64,000 nt of DNA from Candidimonas nitroreducens (lineage in GTDB: Bacteria; Pseudomonadota; Gammaproteobacteria; Burkholderiales; Burkholderiaceae_B), in assembly GCF_002209565.1 (NCBI RefSeq), contig NZ_NJIH01000006.1, positions 1 through 64,000 of the forward strand, read 5' to 3'. Every line of letters begins with the position of its first letter. The first letter of the stretch is position 1. This document shows, one piece after another, positions 25,201-33,553 of the stretch. The position numbers were made by a program, and so were the translations under genes. Below the pieces are notes generated by a model. That model was not told the origin of the DNA. It worked only from the letters and a program-made list of their open reading frames with translations, and made no database searches.

Positions 25201-26142
25201 TTATGAGCCATTCGCCGCTACCTGCGGGGCCGCGGCGGCCGCCTGCTCGAAAATGCGCACCCATTCGATATAGCGCTGGGCGATGCGGCCCGCCGCTTCT
25301 GCGCGCGTGGCGCGGCCCTTGCGCTCGTCGGCCACGGCGTCCCAGAAAGTGGTGCGCCCCACCGCGAAGCCGATGAAGCCCGGAACAGCGGCGGCGGTGC
25401 GCAGCCAGGCCATCACCCGCTGCTCGTCGGCGCCGCGCCCCAACACGATGCAGCCCACGCCGCGGCGCCCGCCACGCCGCGCGGTGCCCACCAGCTCTTC
25501 GCAATCCGCGCGGCTATCCAAGCCTTCGATTTTCCAGACATCGGGCTCGACATCTTCGTCCTGCAGGGCGCGTATGGCACGGCACATCAGCGCCGGGCGC
25601 AGTTCGCGGTCATAGGCATCGCGGTCGCCGCCGCAGCGCTGCAACTGCGCCGCATTGGCCGGCACCAGCAACTCGAACATCAAGCGCTGCCCGGCATCGC
25701 GGCAGGCGACCGACAGGCTGCGCAGCCTGTCGGCCTGGCGCCGGTTGAGCTGCTCGTCGTCCTCGGGGTTGTAGCGCACCAGCACTTTGGCGAAGGTCGG
25801 TGCGATTGCGGCGATATGCTCCATGAATGCATTGCCGTACTCGAAGAAGAACTCGTCCGATCCGCTTTTTTCAACCGACACCGCGGTGACGCAGCCGCTG
25901 GCGCGCGCATCGGCCAGCACCGGTGCGCCGAACTCCTCGTCTACCAGTATGCCGGCGCGATCTATAGATACCCCTTCGCTCAGCGCCTCGCGAAAGCCGT
26001 CGTATATCAGGCGCTTGCTGTCAGCCACCTCGGTATGCTGCCGCGCGCTCAAGGGCGGCTGGAAACCGAACATGCCGCTGACATAGGAGTGGCGATGATC
26101 GAAGGGCAGCAGGTACAGCGGTTTGTCATATCCGGGATTCAT
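25201..26142 (-). CDS. DUF2090 (IolC C-terminal-type) aldolase-like protein
   Basis: A 313-residue protein of the DUF2090 family, which is found alone or fused behind IolC-type sugar kinases and resembles TIM-barrel 2-deoxy-5-keto-gluconate-6-phosphate aldolases. Seen: LYLLPFDHRHSYVSGMFG, AGILVDEEFGAPVLADAR, VEKSGSDEFFFEYGNAF, LMFELLVPANAAQL, DVWKIEGLDSRADCEELV and GFAVGRTTFWDAV. It lies 78 bases after the HAD phosphatase on the same strand. Sugar-phosphate or inositol metabolism is a guess; other inositol genes are absent. Confidence 0.82.
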   Translation of the reverse strand: MNPGYDKPLYLLPFDHRHSYVSGMFGFQPPLSARQHTEVADSKRLIYDGFREALSEGVSIDRAGILVDEEFGAPVLADARASGCVTAVSVEKSGSDEFFFEYGNAFMEHIAAIAPTFAKVLVRYNPEDDEQLNRRQADRLRSLSVACRDAGQRLMFELLVPANAAQLQRCGGDRDAYDRELRPALMCRAIRALQDEDVEPDVWKIEGLDSRADCEELVGTARRGGRRGVGCIVLGRGADEQRVMAWLRTAAAVPGFIGFAVGRTTFWDAVADERKGRATRAEAAGRIAQRYIEWVRIFEQAAAAAPQVAANGS

Positions 26143-26220
26143 GGTGGAGCTCCTTGATGCAATGCCCCGGCCGCTGTGCGAGCGCTGCGCCGCAGCGCGA
26201 CACGCGGACGGCGCGTGGAC

Positions 26221-26904
26221 TCAGCGGGGACGCGCGGCCTCTAGCAGTGAGGCACGATCCAGGCCGCGCAGATCCGCAATATTCTCCAGCGCGACATCGG
26301 CGGCCGGCACCGCCGCGCCGTCGGACTGCCGCGCATAGTGGCCCTGATCTACCGACACCGTGGTCAGGCGTTCCCCCATGACAGCCTTCATGGCGGCAAG
26401 AATGTGCGGCTTGTCGTCGACCATGATGTAGTGCCCGGCCGGCAGCCGCGCCTGGATATCGCCCAGCCGGCGGTCTTTATGCACGTAGATAAGCACACGG
26501 CCCGCCACCGCGTTCCAGAGCCCGGCGCGGCGGATCTTGTGGGGCTGGAAGACCACGTCGCCGTCGGAAAGAATGGCTGGAGTGGAGTACGCGTGCACGC
26601 GCTCGAGCATGTCGAGCGCGCCAGGGTAAAGCCGCTCGGCAAAGGGATAATCGAGCAGGAACGCCGAGGCATCGAACAGCCGCGGATCGTTATCCACTTC
26701 AGGGCGCAGACGCTGCAAGGCGGCCAGATAGTCCGCGTATCCCAGCGACGCGCGCAGCTCTTCGAAGATCTGCCAATAGCGCTCGCACGCCGCCTTGCCG
26801 AAGCTGCGCTCGAGCAAGGCCCGCAGGTCGTCTTGCACCCGGTCGTTGTCCAACAGCGTGTTGTCGCAGTCGAACAGGAAAACAATTACATCGCTGGCTT
26901 GCAT
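26221..26904 (-). CDS. HAD-family hydrolase
   Basis: A 227-residue haloacid-dehalogenase-type phosphatase. Motif I FLFDCDNTLLDND (nucleophile Asp and Asp+2, residues about 9-21), motif II LSDGD, a Lys in HKIRRAG, and motif IV VDDKPHILAA are all present, so it should be active. The substrate is unknown. Same strand and probably same transcript as the DUF2090 protein, which suggests a sugar- or polyol-phosphate. Confidence 0.88.
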   Translation of the reverse strand: MQASDVIVFLFDCDNTLLDNDRVQDDLRALLERSFGKAACERYWQIFEELRASLGYADYLAALQRLRPEVDNDPRLFDASAFLLDYPFAERLYPGALDMLERVHAYSTPAILSDGDVVFQPHKIRRAGLWNAVAGRVLIYVHKDRRLGDIQARLPAGHYIMVDDKPHILAAMKAVMGERLTTVSVDQGHYARQSDGAAVPAADVALENIADLRGLDRASLLEAARPR

Positions 26905-27026
26905 ACGGCGGCCCTCGGGTAATGTCGATGCCCCTGAACCTAAGGCAGTGCCTGACCCATTCTACCGCCGCCCCCCGAGCCGATGAGGGCATGGTGTGTA
27001 ACAAATGCCGAGCTTTTATTTCGGCG

Positions 27027-27638
27027 CTACCCTCTTCTGGCTCGCAGCCGCCTTTGGTACCAGAGCGTCCACAACAGCATGCCGCCATAGATCGCATAGC
27101 TGACGATGGGCGATACGACCAGCACACGCTCGACCGGCCAATACCATGCGAGCCAGCAGCGCAACAGGCATTCCAGCGTAAGCCCCGCCCCCCAGACCAG
27201 GGTCATCAGGCGCAGCGCGCCGCGCAAGGCCGGAATCTCGCGCCACAGCATCTCGAATCGTGCCGGGCCTTCGGCCTGTTGCCTGGCCAGCGTGGCCCGG
27301 GCCAGATAGAAAGTGAGGGGGCGCTGCAGCGCCAGCGAACCCAGGAAAACCAGGCCGATCAGGCCCGAGACCAGCGACTCGCGTACCAGCAGCATTCTGG
27401 GGCTGCCGCCCAGGGCCATCACGGCAATGGACAGCGCTATGCCCAGCAGCACGAAGGCGCTCAGGGCGTCGACGCGGCGGAATCTGGCGAATTCGGCCAG
27501 GCTCCATATCAGCGGCGGCACGGCCGACGCATACAGCGCCCCCGTCTGGCCGTAATGCGGCAGCGCGGCCCGGTACGCCAGCCACGGCAACAGCAGATTG
27601 ACGGCGAATTCGAAAATGAGCTTGGGCTTGAATTTCAA
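27027..27638 (-). CDS. VC0807-like integral membrane protein
   Basis: A 203-residue membrane protein with five to six hydrophobic helices (for example LSAFVLLGIALSIAVMALGG and SLVSGLIGLVFLGSLALQRP). The FEFAVNLLLPWLAYRA start, the GSPRMLLVRESLVSG motif and the RPLTFYLAR loop match the VC0807 family of unknown function. Stands alone between the HAD and CitE-like genes. Confidence 0.75.
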   Translation of the reverse strand: MKFKPKLIFEFAVNLLLPWLAYRAALPHYGQTGALYASAVPPLIWSLAEFARFRRVDALSAFVLLGIALSIAVMALGGSPRMLLVRESLVSGLIGLVFLGSLALQRPLTFYLARATLARQQAEGPARFEMLWREIPALRGALRLMTLVWGAGLTLECLLRCWLAWYWPVERVLVVSPIVSYAIYGGMLLWTLWYQRRLRARRG

Positions 27639-27751
27639 TGCATGGCACCCCGGTGCGCCCAGGCGGGAATCGCCGGGCGCCGGCGCAAAATATACGCGCC
27701 GGCATCGCGCTCCGCAAGCAAGACGGCCGCGCGATCACCCCGGGACGGCAA

Positions 27752-28609
27752 TTATCGGGAGGCTTCCAGAATGCGGCGCGCCTGCTTGGCATGAGGCTCG
27801 TCGATCATTTGGCCATCCAATTGCAGCGCACGCTGGCCGGGGTTTTGCGCAAACGCGGCCAGCACGCGCCTGGCCCATTCGATCTTCTCAGGCGAAAAAG
27901 TGAAAGCCTGGTTGATGGCTTCGATCTGGGCCGGGTGTATGGCCATCTTGCCGCTGAAGCCATCGCGGAATGCCGCGAGCGCCTCGCGCCTGACGCGTTC
28001 GATGTCTTTCAACGCAACGGTGACGGTATCGATCGCCCGCACCCCCGCCGCGGCGGCACCCAGTACACACAGCGATCGCGCCAGGCGAAACGGGTCGGTG
28101 TAGACGCCGCTTTCGCTGTTGTTGATCACGCCCATATCGGCTCCCAGATCTTCGCCGCCCCAGGCCAAGCCCCACAAGCGCGCGGTTACACCGGCATAAT
28201 CCGCCAAACGAAACAGCGATGCCGCCGTCTCGGTGGCAATGGCCAGAATCCGGGTTTGGCCTATGGCGATGCCCGCAGCGGCTTCCAGAGCGTCGAGATA
28301 GCAAGCGACGGGAAAAAGCGAATCGCGGCCGCAGCACTTCGGCAGCACGATTCCGTAGGGCGCATGCGGCACGACGGCCGCCAGATCCTGCAGCAGCAGG
28401 CCGCTTTCGGCGGGGTTGACGCGCACCCACAACTGCTGGCTCGAAGCCTTGGAGCGCAGCATCTGGATCACATTGCCGCGCGCCTGATCCTTGCCGTCGG
28501 GAGGCACCGAATCTTCCAGATCCAGGATCAGGGCGTGCGCATCGCCATTGCAGGCCTTGGCAAATTTTTCCGGCGAGCTGGCCGGCACGAAGAGCATCGA
28601 CGCGCTCAT
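27752..28609 (-). CDS. CitE-like CoA-ester lyase (HpcH/HpaI superfamily)
   Basis: A 285-residue TIM-barrel lyase of the CitE-like/CLYBL/citramalyl-CoA lyase group, which splits 3-hydroxyacyl-CoA compounds such as malyl-CoA or citramalyl-CoA. Seen: SMLFVPASSPEKF, the LILDLEDSVPPDGKDQAR block, VRVNPAES, the metal Glu in ATETAASLF, Asp in GGEDLGADMG and GKMAIHPAQIEAIN. The ATG at 28609 is two bases past the MaoC stop. With MaoC and the CoA-transferase at 30182 it forms the lyase-hydratase-transferase trio known for itaconate and citramalate breakdown (inference). Confidence 0.9.
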   Translation of the reverse strand: MSASMLFVPASSPEKFAKACNGDAHALILDLEDSVPPDGKDQARGNVIQMLRSKASSQQLWVRVNPAESGLLLQDLAAVVPHAPYGIVLPKCCGRDSLFPVACYLDALEAAAGIAIGQTRILAIATETAASLFRLADYAGVTARLWGLAWGGEDLGADMGVINNSESGVYTDPFRLARSLCVLGAAAAGVRAIDTVTVALKDIERVRREALAAFRDGFSGKMAIHPAQIEAINQAFTFSPEKIEWARRVLAAFAQNPGQRALQLDGQMIDEPHAKQARRILEASR

Positions 28610-28611
28610 GT

Positions 28612-29070
28612 TCAGGACTCCTGCGGCCGCTTGTGCATGAAGGCCGCCCGCTTGCAAATGCAGATGACTTTGTCGTCCTGGTTCAGGCCTACATGCTCGA
28701 ACTCCACGATACCGGCATGGGGCCGCGACTTGCTTTCGCGCTTGCTCAATACCGTGGTGCGCACATGGATCGTGTCGCCCGCAAACACCGGCGCGGGAAA
28801 GCTGGTTTCGCTCATGCCGAGGTTGGCCACCGTGGTGCGCAGCGTCGTGTCATTGACGGACATGCCGATGACCAGCCCCAGCGTGAACAGGCTATTGACC
28901 AGCGGTTTCTTGAATTCCGTTCCGGCGGCAAAATGGGCATCGATGTGCAGCGGCTGCACATTCATCGTCAGCGTGCTGAAAAGCACATTGTCCATTTCGG
29001 TGACGGTGCGAGTCCATGGATGATCGAACTGCTGTCCAAGCTCGAATTCTTCGTAATAAAGGCCTGCCAT
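28612..29070 (-). CDS. MaoC-type enoyl-CoA hydratase
   Basis: A 152-residue hot-dog-fold hydratase acting on 2-enoyl-CoA esters. The active-site segment reads LTMNVQPLHIDAHFAAGTEF where classical MaoC/R-hydratases have D-x-N-P-x-H; here Asp is Asn and Asn is Gln, with the His kept. Mesaconyl-CoA-type hydratases often carry this TMN-QPLH form, so I favour a branched dicarboxyl-CoA substrate. FKKPLVNSLFTLGLVIGMSV follows. It is first in a leftward pair with the CitE-like lyase and divergent from IclR; a perfect TATAAT precedes it. Confidence 0.88.
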   Translation of the reverse strand: MAGLYYEEFELGQQFDHPWTRTVTEMDNVLFSTLTMNVQPLHIDAHFAAGTEFKKPLVNSLFTLGLVIGMSVNDTTLRTTVANLGMSETSFPAPVFAGDTIHVRTTVLSKRESKSRPHAGIVEFEHVGLNQDDKVICICKRAAFMHKRPQES

Positions 29071-29110
29071 ATCTTTGCTCCTGCCGGGTTTATGTTCGCA
29101 TTTATGAATT

Positions 29111-29116
29111 ATTATA
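29111..29116 (-). promoter_or_regulatory. -10 box of the MaoC-lyase operon
   Basis: TATAAT on the minus strand, 41 bases before the MaoC ATG, within the 75-base AT-rich gap between the divergent MaoC and IclR genes. No good -35 box at the usual spacing, consistent with an activator-dependent promoter. Confidence 0.45.
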
Positions 29117-29145
29117 CGTACCTGTGAATTTTTTGAAATCTTCCC

Positions 29146-29910
29146 ATGAACAGCGACGTAAAAAGCGCCAAGCGAGTACTAAGCATCTTGCAATTCTTCG
29201 CACAAACCAAGACGCCCGCGACATTGACGCAGATTTCCTCGGCGCTGGGCTTTCCGAAATCCAGCTGCCTGGCCTTGCTGGACACATTGGAAGGCGAAGG
29301 ATATGCACGCCTGGATGCGGGCCGCTATTACCTGACGCGACGCTGGCTGAACGAGGCCCGGATTGTCGCCGAGCATGATCAATTGACGGCTCAGATCCGC
29401 CCCGAGCTGGAGCGCTTGCGCGACATGCTGGGCGAGACCCTGATCCTGGGGCAGCGCTCGGGGCGCCGGGTGGTGTACCTGGACGTCGCCGAGCCGGATC
29501 GAGTGGTGCGGTTCACCGCCTGGGCCGGGCAGACCAAGCCGCTGCATGCATCGGCATCGGGGCGCGCCCTGCTGGGCGCCTTGGATGTGCCGGAAAGAAA
29601 GCAACTGCTGGAAAGCCTGGCGCTGGATCGCTATACCGCCAAAACCCCGACCACACTGGCCGCGGTACGCAAAGAAATCGACCGTGGGCTGCGGCGCGGC
29701 TGGCACGTCAACCTCGGCGAACACCAGGCAGATACCTTGTCGATCGCCTGCGCCCTGCGCGTCTATGGAACGCCTTACTGCCTGGTGGTGGGGGCGCCGA
29801 TGGATCGCGCCCAAAAACGCGCGGAAGAAATCGGCCGGGCGCTCGCCGCGTCCTGCGGGTATCTGGCCGAGCACATCGAAGGCGCAAAGGCGCAGGCGCT
29901 ACAGGAATAA
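29146..29910 (+). CDS. IclR-family regulator
   Basis: A 254-residue IclR-type regulator. N-terminal helix-turn-helix (KSAKRVLSILQFFAQ, LTQISSALGFPKSSCLALLD, residues about 5-60) and C-terminal effector domain (LRDMLGETLILGQRSGRRVV, KPLHASASGRALLGALD, HQADTLSIACALRVYG). It lies divergent from the MaoC-lyase pair and upstream of the CoA-transferase-Bug pair; both are likely targets. Confidence 0.92.
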   Translation: MNSDVKSAKRVLSILQFFAQTKTPATLTQISSALGFPKSSCLALLDTLEGEGYARLDAGRYYLTRRWLNEARIVAEHDQLTAQIRPELERLRDMLGETLILGQRSGRRVVYLDVAEPDRVVRFTAWAGQTKPLHASASGRALLGALDVPERKQLLESLALDRYTAKTPTTLAAVRKEIDRGLRRGWHVNLGEHQADTLSIACALRVYGTPYCLVVGAPMDRAQKRAEEIGRALAASCGYLAEHIEGAKAQALQE

Positions 29911-30181
29911 CCTCGATCTTCGACAAGCGGGCGGCACAGGGCCGCGCCCATTTTCCATCCACGCAAGCAGCACCTCGACACTGTCCCTGGGGTAATTCCC
30001 AATCGCGCACTATTGCCGCCCAAAGTTCATGGATATAAACTCAAGTTCAAAATCCAGAACAGCTAGCTGAACAAGCAATCTGTGGAATTGGGCGCTCGCA
30101 GGCCCGTTTGCCGCGCGGCGCCCCGTCTCTATGGCCCGGCACCCTGGTACGCGGGGCCGTCTCATCAAGGAAAAAAGCACA

Positions 30182-31345
30182 ATGCCGGGCGCAATGGATG
30201 GAGTACGGATTCTGGATCTGACCAGCGTAGGCATGGGCCCCATGGCCACCCAGATGCTGGGCGACATGGGCGCCGACGTGATCAAGATCGAATCGGCGGC
30301 GGGAGACGTGTTTCGCCACGTGACTCCGCAGCGGCACGCCGGCATGAGCCACGCCTACCTCAACCTGAATCGCAACAAGCGCAGTGTCGTGCTCGACATA
30401 AAAAGCCCTGCCGGCCGCGAGCAGCTCGAACGCTTGCTGGCGAGCGCCGATGTGCTCATCTCCAATATGCGCGCGCCGGCCATGCGCCGCCTGGGCCTGG
30501 ATTACGCATCGCTGCAGGCCCGCTATCCGCGGCTGGTGTACTGCGCCTGCTACGGCTATTCCGAGGCCGGGCCGTATGCGGGCCGTGCCGCGATCGACGA
30601 CACGATCCAGGCTGCCTCGGGGCTGGCCTGGCTGCAGGGCGGCGCGGGCCAGCAGGCGCCGCGTTACGCCAACTCGGTCATGGCCGACAAGGTCGTGGCC
30701 CTGTACGTGGCCAACGCGGTAGCCTGCGCGCTCTATGCCCGCGAGCGCAGCGGCCAGGGCCAGGCTGTGGAAGTGCCGATGTTCGAATGCATGACCGCCT
30801 TCATGCTGCCGGAGCATCTGGCCGGCCTGACTTTCGTTCCGCCCGAAGGCGGAGCCGGCTATGCGCGGCTGCTCAATGCCTATCGGCGCCCGTTCCGCAC
30901 GCTCGACGGCTACCTCAGCGTCGTGCCGTATACCGACACGCAATGGCGCCGCTTCTTCGAGCTGGCCGGCGTGCCCGAAATGGCCGAAGATCCGCGCTAC
31001 AACACGCTCAACAACCGCAGCCGGCACTTCCCCGAACTGTACGGTTTCGTCGAGGACACACTGCCCTCGCGCAGCACGGCCGCATGGGTGTCCCTGCTTA
31101 CCGAGGCCGACATCCCCTTCGCGCCCGTCAACTCCATCGCGGATCTGCTCGACGACCCGCAGCTTTGCGCCACGGGGTTCTGGCATAGATCCGAGCATCC
31201 CACCGAAGGGGCGCTGATCCAGGCCGGCATCCCCGTGCGCTTCAGCGCCACGCCGGGCTCGATCAGGCGGCACGCGCCCGCCCTGGGAGAACACACGGAA
31301 GAAGTGCTGAGCGAGCTCGAGCACGGCCAGGCACAAGGAAATTAA
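30182..31345 (+). CDS. CaiB/BaiF class III CoA-transferase
   Basis: A 387-residue class III CoA-transferase, which moves CoA between carboxylic acids. Seen: the N-terminal GVRILDLTSVGMGPMATQML, MGADVIKIES, LNRNKRSVVLDIKSPAGRE, and the catalytic Asp region AAIDDTIQAASGLAWLQGG (about residue 140). The small domain carries YRRPFRTLDGYLSVVPYTD and PFAPVNSIADLLDDPQ. The ATG at 30182 gives MPGAMDG; upstream in-frame starts lack similarity. With MaoC and the CitE-like lyase it could form an itaconate/mesaconate pathway. Confidence 0.92.
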   Translation: MPGAMDGVRILDLTSVGMGPMATQMLGDMGADVIKIESAAGDVFRHVTPQRHAGMSHAYLNLNRNKRSVVLDIKSPAGREQLERLLASADVLISNMRAPAMRRLGLDYASLQARYPRLVYCACYGYSEAGPYAGRAAIDDTIQAASGLAWLQGGAGQQAPRYANSVMADKVVALYVANAVACALYARERSGQGQAVEVPMFECMTAFMLPEHLAGLTFVPPEGGAGYARLLNAYRRPFRTLDGYLSVVPYTDTQWRRFFELAGVPEMAEDPRYNTLNNRSRHFPELYGFVEDTLPSRSTAAWVSLLTEADIPFAPVNSIADLLDDPQLCATGFWHRSEHPTEGALIQAGIPVRFSATPGSIRRHAPALGEHTEEVLSELEHGQAQGN

Positions 31346-31366
31346 CCCCCACTGGAGGAACACATC

Positions 31367-32335
31367 ATGCGCAACATCCTGGGCGGCGCCATGCTGGCGC
31401 TGGCGTCCCTGCCGGCAATCGCGGCGGCCACTGCTTACCCCGACCCCGCCAAGCCCATCCAGTTTGTCGTCGGCTTTCCGGCCGGCAGCACTATCGACAA
31501 TGTATCTCGCCTGCTGCTCGACAATATACGCAAGCGCACCGGGGCGACCATCGTGGTCGAGAACAAGCCCGGGGCGCTGGGCGTGATCGGCCTGGGGCTC
31601 GTAGCCCACGCGGCGCCCGACGGCTACACGATGATGCCCAGTTCCAGCGCCACAAATTCCTCTGGCCCCTATCTGTCCAAGGCTTTCCAGCGCTATGACA
31701 CGGTGGGCGGCTTCACCCACGTCGCGCGCGTCGTGCACTTCGACGTGGCGGTCGTCACCAACGCCGCGAAGCAGTATGCCAGCGCCAAAGCCCTCATCGA
31801 TGCGGCCAAGGCCAAGCCGGGCGCGCTCAGCAGCGGCTATGGCTCGGGCACCGGACGCGTGGCCGCCGCCGCCTTCAGCCGCGCGGCCGGCATCAATGTG
31901 GTGGCCGTGCCCTACAAAGGCCAGCCGGCGGCCATCACCGACCTGCTGGGCGGGCGCATCGATTTCGTAGCGGCCGATCTCGGCTCCGTGCTGTCGCAGA
32001 TCCACGCCAAAAAGCTGAATGCGGTCGCACTGGTTGCCGCCAAGCGCTCGAGCATCCTGCCCGACGTACCCACCGGCAAGGAGCTGGGCCTGGCCGACCT
32101 TAACCTGGTCGGCTGGATCGGCGTCTCAGGCCCGGCGCATCTGCCGCAAGATGTCGTGGCCTGGTGGGCCAGGCAGTTGAAGCTGGCCATGGCCGACCCC
32201 GACATCGACAAGCGCTTGCTTGCGATCGGCATGGAGCCGGACGTGCTCGCGGGCCCGGCCCTGCACGACTTCGTCATGTCCCAATACAAGAGCTGGGGCG
32301 CAGAAATCAAGCATGCCGGCATCAAGCCGGAATAA
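31367..32335 (+). CDS. Bug-family periplasmic receptor (TTT system)
   Basis: A 322-residue Bug receptor, 21 bases after the CoA-transferase and preceded by GGAGGA. Signal peptide NILGGAMLALASLPAIAAAT. Signatures: IQFVVGFPAGSTIDNVSR, IVVENKPGALGVIG, AHAAPDGYTMMPS, VAVPYKGQPAAITDLLGGRI and LPDVPTGKELG. Its ligand is probably the acid activated by the CoA-transferase. Confidence 0.93.
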   Translation: MRNILGGAMLALASLPAIAAATAYPDPAKPIQFVVGFPAGSTIDNVSRLLLDNIRKRTGATIVVENKPGALGVIGLGLVAHAAPDGYTMMPSSSATNSSGPYLSKAFQRYDTVGGFTHVARVVHFDVAVVTNAAKQYASAKALIDAAKAKPGALSSGYGSGTGRVAAAAFSRAAGINVVAVPYKGQPAAITDLLGGRIDFVAADLGSVLSQIHAKKLNAVALVAAKRSSILPDVPTGKELGLADLNLVGWIGVSGPAHLPQDVVAWWARQLKLAMADPDIDKRLLAIGMEPDVLAGPALHDFVMSQYKSWGAEIKHAGIKPE

Positions 32336-32353
32336 GCCGGGAAGAACAGCCCG

Positions 32354-32965
32354 TCAATAACCGACCGTGTAGCGCTGGCGGCTGTGCGCGGGCTTTTCGA
32401 CCTCGTCGACCAGGGCGACGGCATAGTCTTCGAACGAAATGCTGCTGCCCTTGTCGTTGACCAGCAACTGATCCTTGCCCAGGCGGAACTTGCCCGTGCG
32501 CTCGCCCGGCCCGAACATGGCCGAGGGGCACAGGAACGTCCAGTCCAGCGTCGGCTCTTTGCGCAGCAGATCCAGGAAGACGCCGCCCGCCAGCGCCTCG
32601 GCCTTGTAGGCATCGGGGAAATCGGGCGTGCTGTACAGCGCCACCCCCGGAGCGACTTCCAGGCTTCCCGCGCCGCCCACCACCAGATAGCGCTGCGCGC
32701 CCGCCGCCTTCACGGCGCCGATCAGCACTTGCGGGTCGCTGGCGGTAAAGTGCACAGCGCTGATGACGATATCGTGGCCCTTGAGCTCGGCAGCCAGCGC
32801 GGCCTGGTCGCCGGCATCGACCGCCTTGGGCGTAACGCCCGGCAAGCGGGCGATCTTTTCCGGGTGGCGGGCAAGCGCCGTGACCCGGTGGCCGCGGTCG
32901 GACAATTCCTTGAGTATGCGCGAGCCGGCATTGCCGGAAGCGCCGATCAGGGCGATAGTGGACAT
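32354..32965 (-). CDS. NAD(P)-binding reductase-like protein (NmrA/YwnB type)
   Basis: A 203-residue Rossmann-fold protein of the atypical short-chain dehydrogenase group. Dinucleotide motif IALIGASGNAGSRIL at the N-terminus, then GHRVTALARHPEKI and YLVVGGAGSLEVAPG. Likely NAD(P)H-binding oxidoreductase or redox sensor. The ATG at 32965 follows AAGGAGAAC. Divergent from the HxlR gene, a common pairing in which HxlR controls the reductase. Confidence 0.88.
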   Translation of the reverse strand: MSTIALIGASGNAGSRILKELSDRGHRVTALARHPEKIARLPGVTPKAVDAGDQAALAAELKGHDIVISAVHFTASDPQVLIGAVKAAGAQRYLVVGGAGSLEVAPGVALYSTPDFPDAYKAEALAGGVFLDLLRKEPTLDWTFLCPSAMFGPGERTGKFRLGKDQLLVNDKGSSISFEDYAVALVDEVEKPAHSRQRYTVGY

Positions 32966-33006
32966 GGGGAGTTCTCCTTGCAAAGAAAGCGGATTGAAAA
33001 ACCGGG

Positions 33007-33040
33007 TTCGAAAATCGAACGCACAGGTAGCGATTTCGAA
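33007..33040. promoter_or_regulatory. Inverted repeat in the HxlR/reductase promoter region
   Basis: TTCGAAAATCG (33007-33017) and CGATTTCGAA (33031-33040) are near-perfect inverted arms 13 bases apart. Candidate HxlR operator. Confidence 0.5.
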
Positions 33041-33080
33041 GCCATAAATTTCAAAAACACACCTGGTATCCGAAAGAAAC

Positions 33081-33086
33081 TATAAT
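33081..33086 (+). promoter_or_regulatory. -10 box of the HxlR gene
   Basis: Perfect TATAAT on the plus strand, 65 bases before the ATG at 33151 and about 40 bases past the inverted repeat. It makes the GTG at 33103 an unlikely start, since the transcript would begin almost on it. Confidence 0.45.
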
Positions 33087-33150
33087 CCACCCGTGTGCTG
33101 CTGTGAAGAACGCACTTTTACGTCACCTGCTTACCTTCAAGAAACCGGCA

Positions 33151-33540
33151 ATGAATCCGAACCCGTCCATGGCCCCGAACCCCTATTCCCGGCAATGCCC
33201 TACGCGCCTGGTTCTGGATCGCATCGCGGATAAATGGACCGTGCTGATCATGGGCCTGCTGCGCCAGCGGCCATGGCGCTTCAACGCCCTGCTGCGCGAA
33301 ATCGACGGCTTGTCGCAAAAAGTGCTGTCACAGACCTTGAAGCGCATGGAACGCGACGGCCTGGTGCATCGCGAGGCATTCCCCACCGTACCCGTCACGG
33401 TCGAGTACTCGCTGTCTGCATTGGGTGAAACACTGGCGGGCTCGGTGAACGTGCTGATCGAATGGTCCGAGACGCATATCAAGGCCGTCGTAGCCGCCCA
33501 GCAGGCGTACGACGCCCGGCAGTCCGGGGCCCGGCAATAG
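33151..33540 (+). CDS. HxlR-family regulator
   Basis: About 129 residues from the ATG at 33151 (a GTG at 33103 is an alternative). The HxlR winged helix shows RQCPTRLVLDRIADKWTVLI, RFNALLREIDGLSQKVLSQT and KRMERDGLVHREAFPTVPVT. Members respond to electrophiles or redox change, often through a Cys near the N-terminus; a Cys is present (QCPTRL). It probably regulates the divergent NAD(P)-binding gene. Confidence 0.9.
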   Translation: MNPNPSMAPNPYSRQCPTRLVLDRIADKWTVLIMGLLRQRPWRFNALLREIDGLSQKVLSQTLKRMERDGLVHREAFPTVPVTVEYSLSALGETLAGSVNVLIEWSETHIKAVVAAQQAYDARQSGARQ

Positions 33541-33553
33541 AGAGGCGGTATGG

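Noticed and set aside
30047-32005. A 652-codon open frame on the minus strand.
   Set aside because: Antisense to the CoA-transferase and Bug genes, which carry clear family motifs. Composition is typical of a shadow frame.
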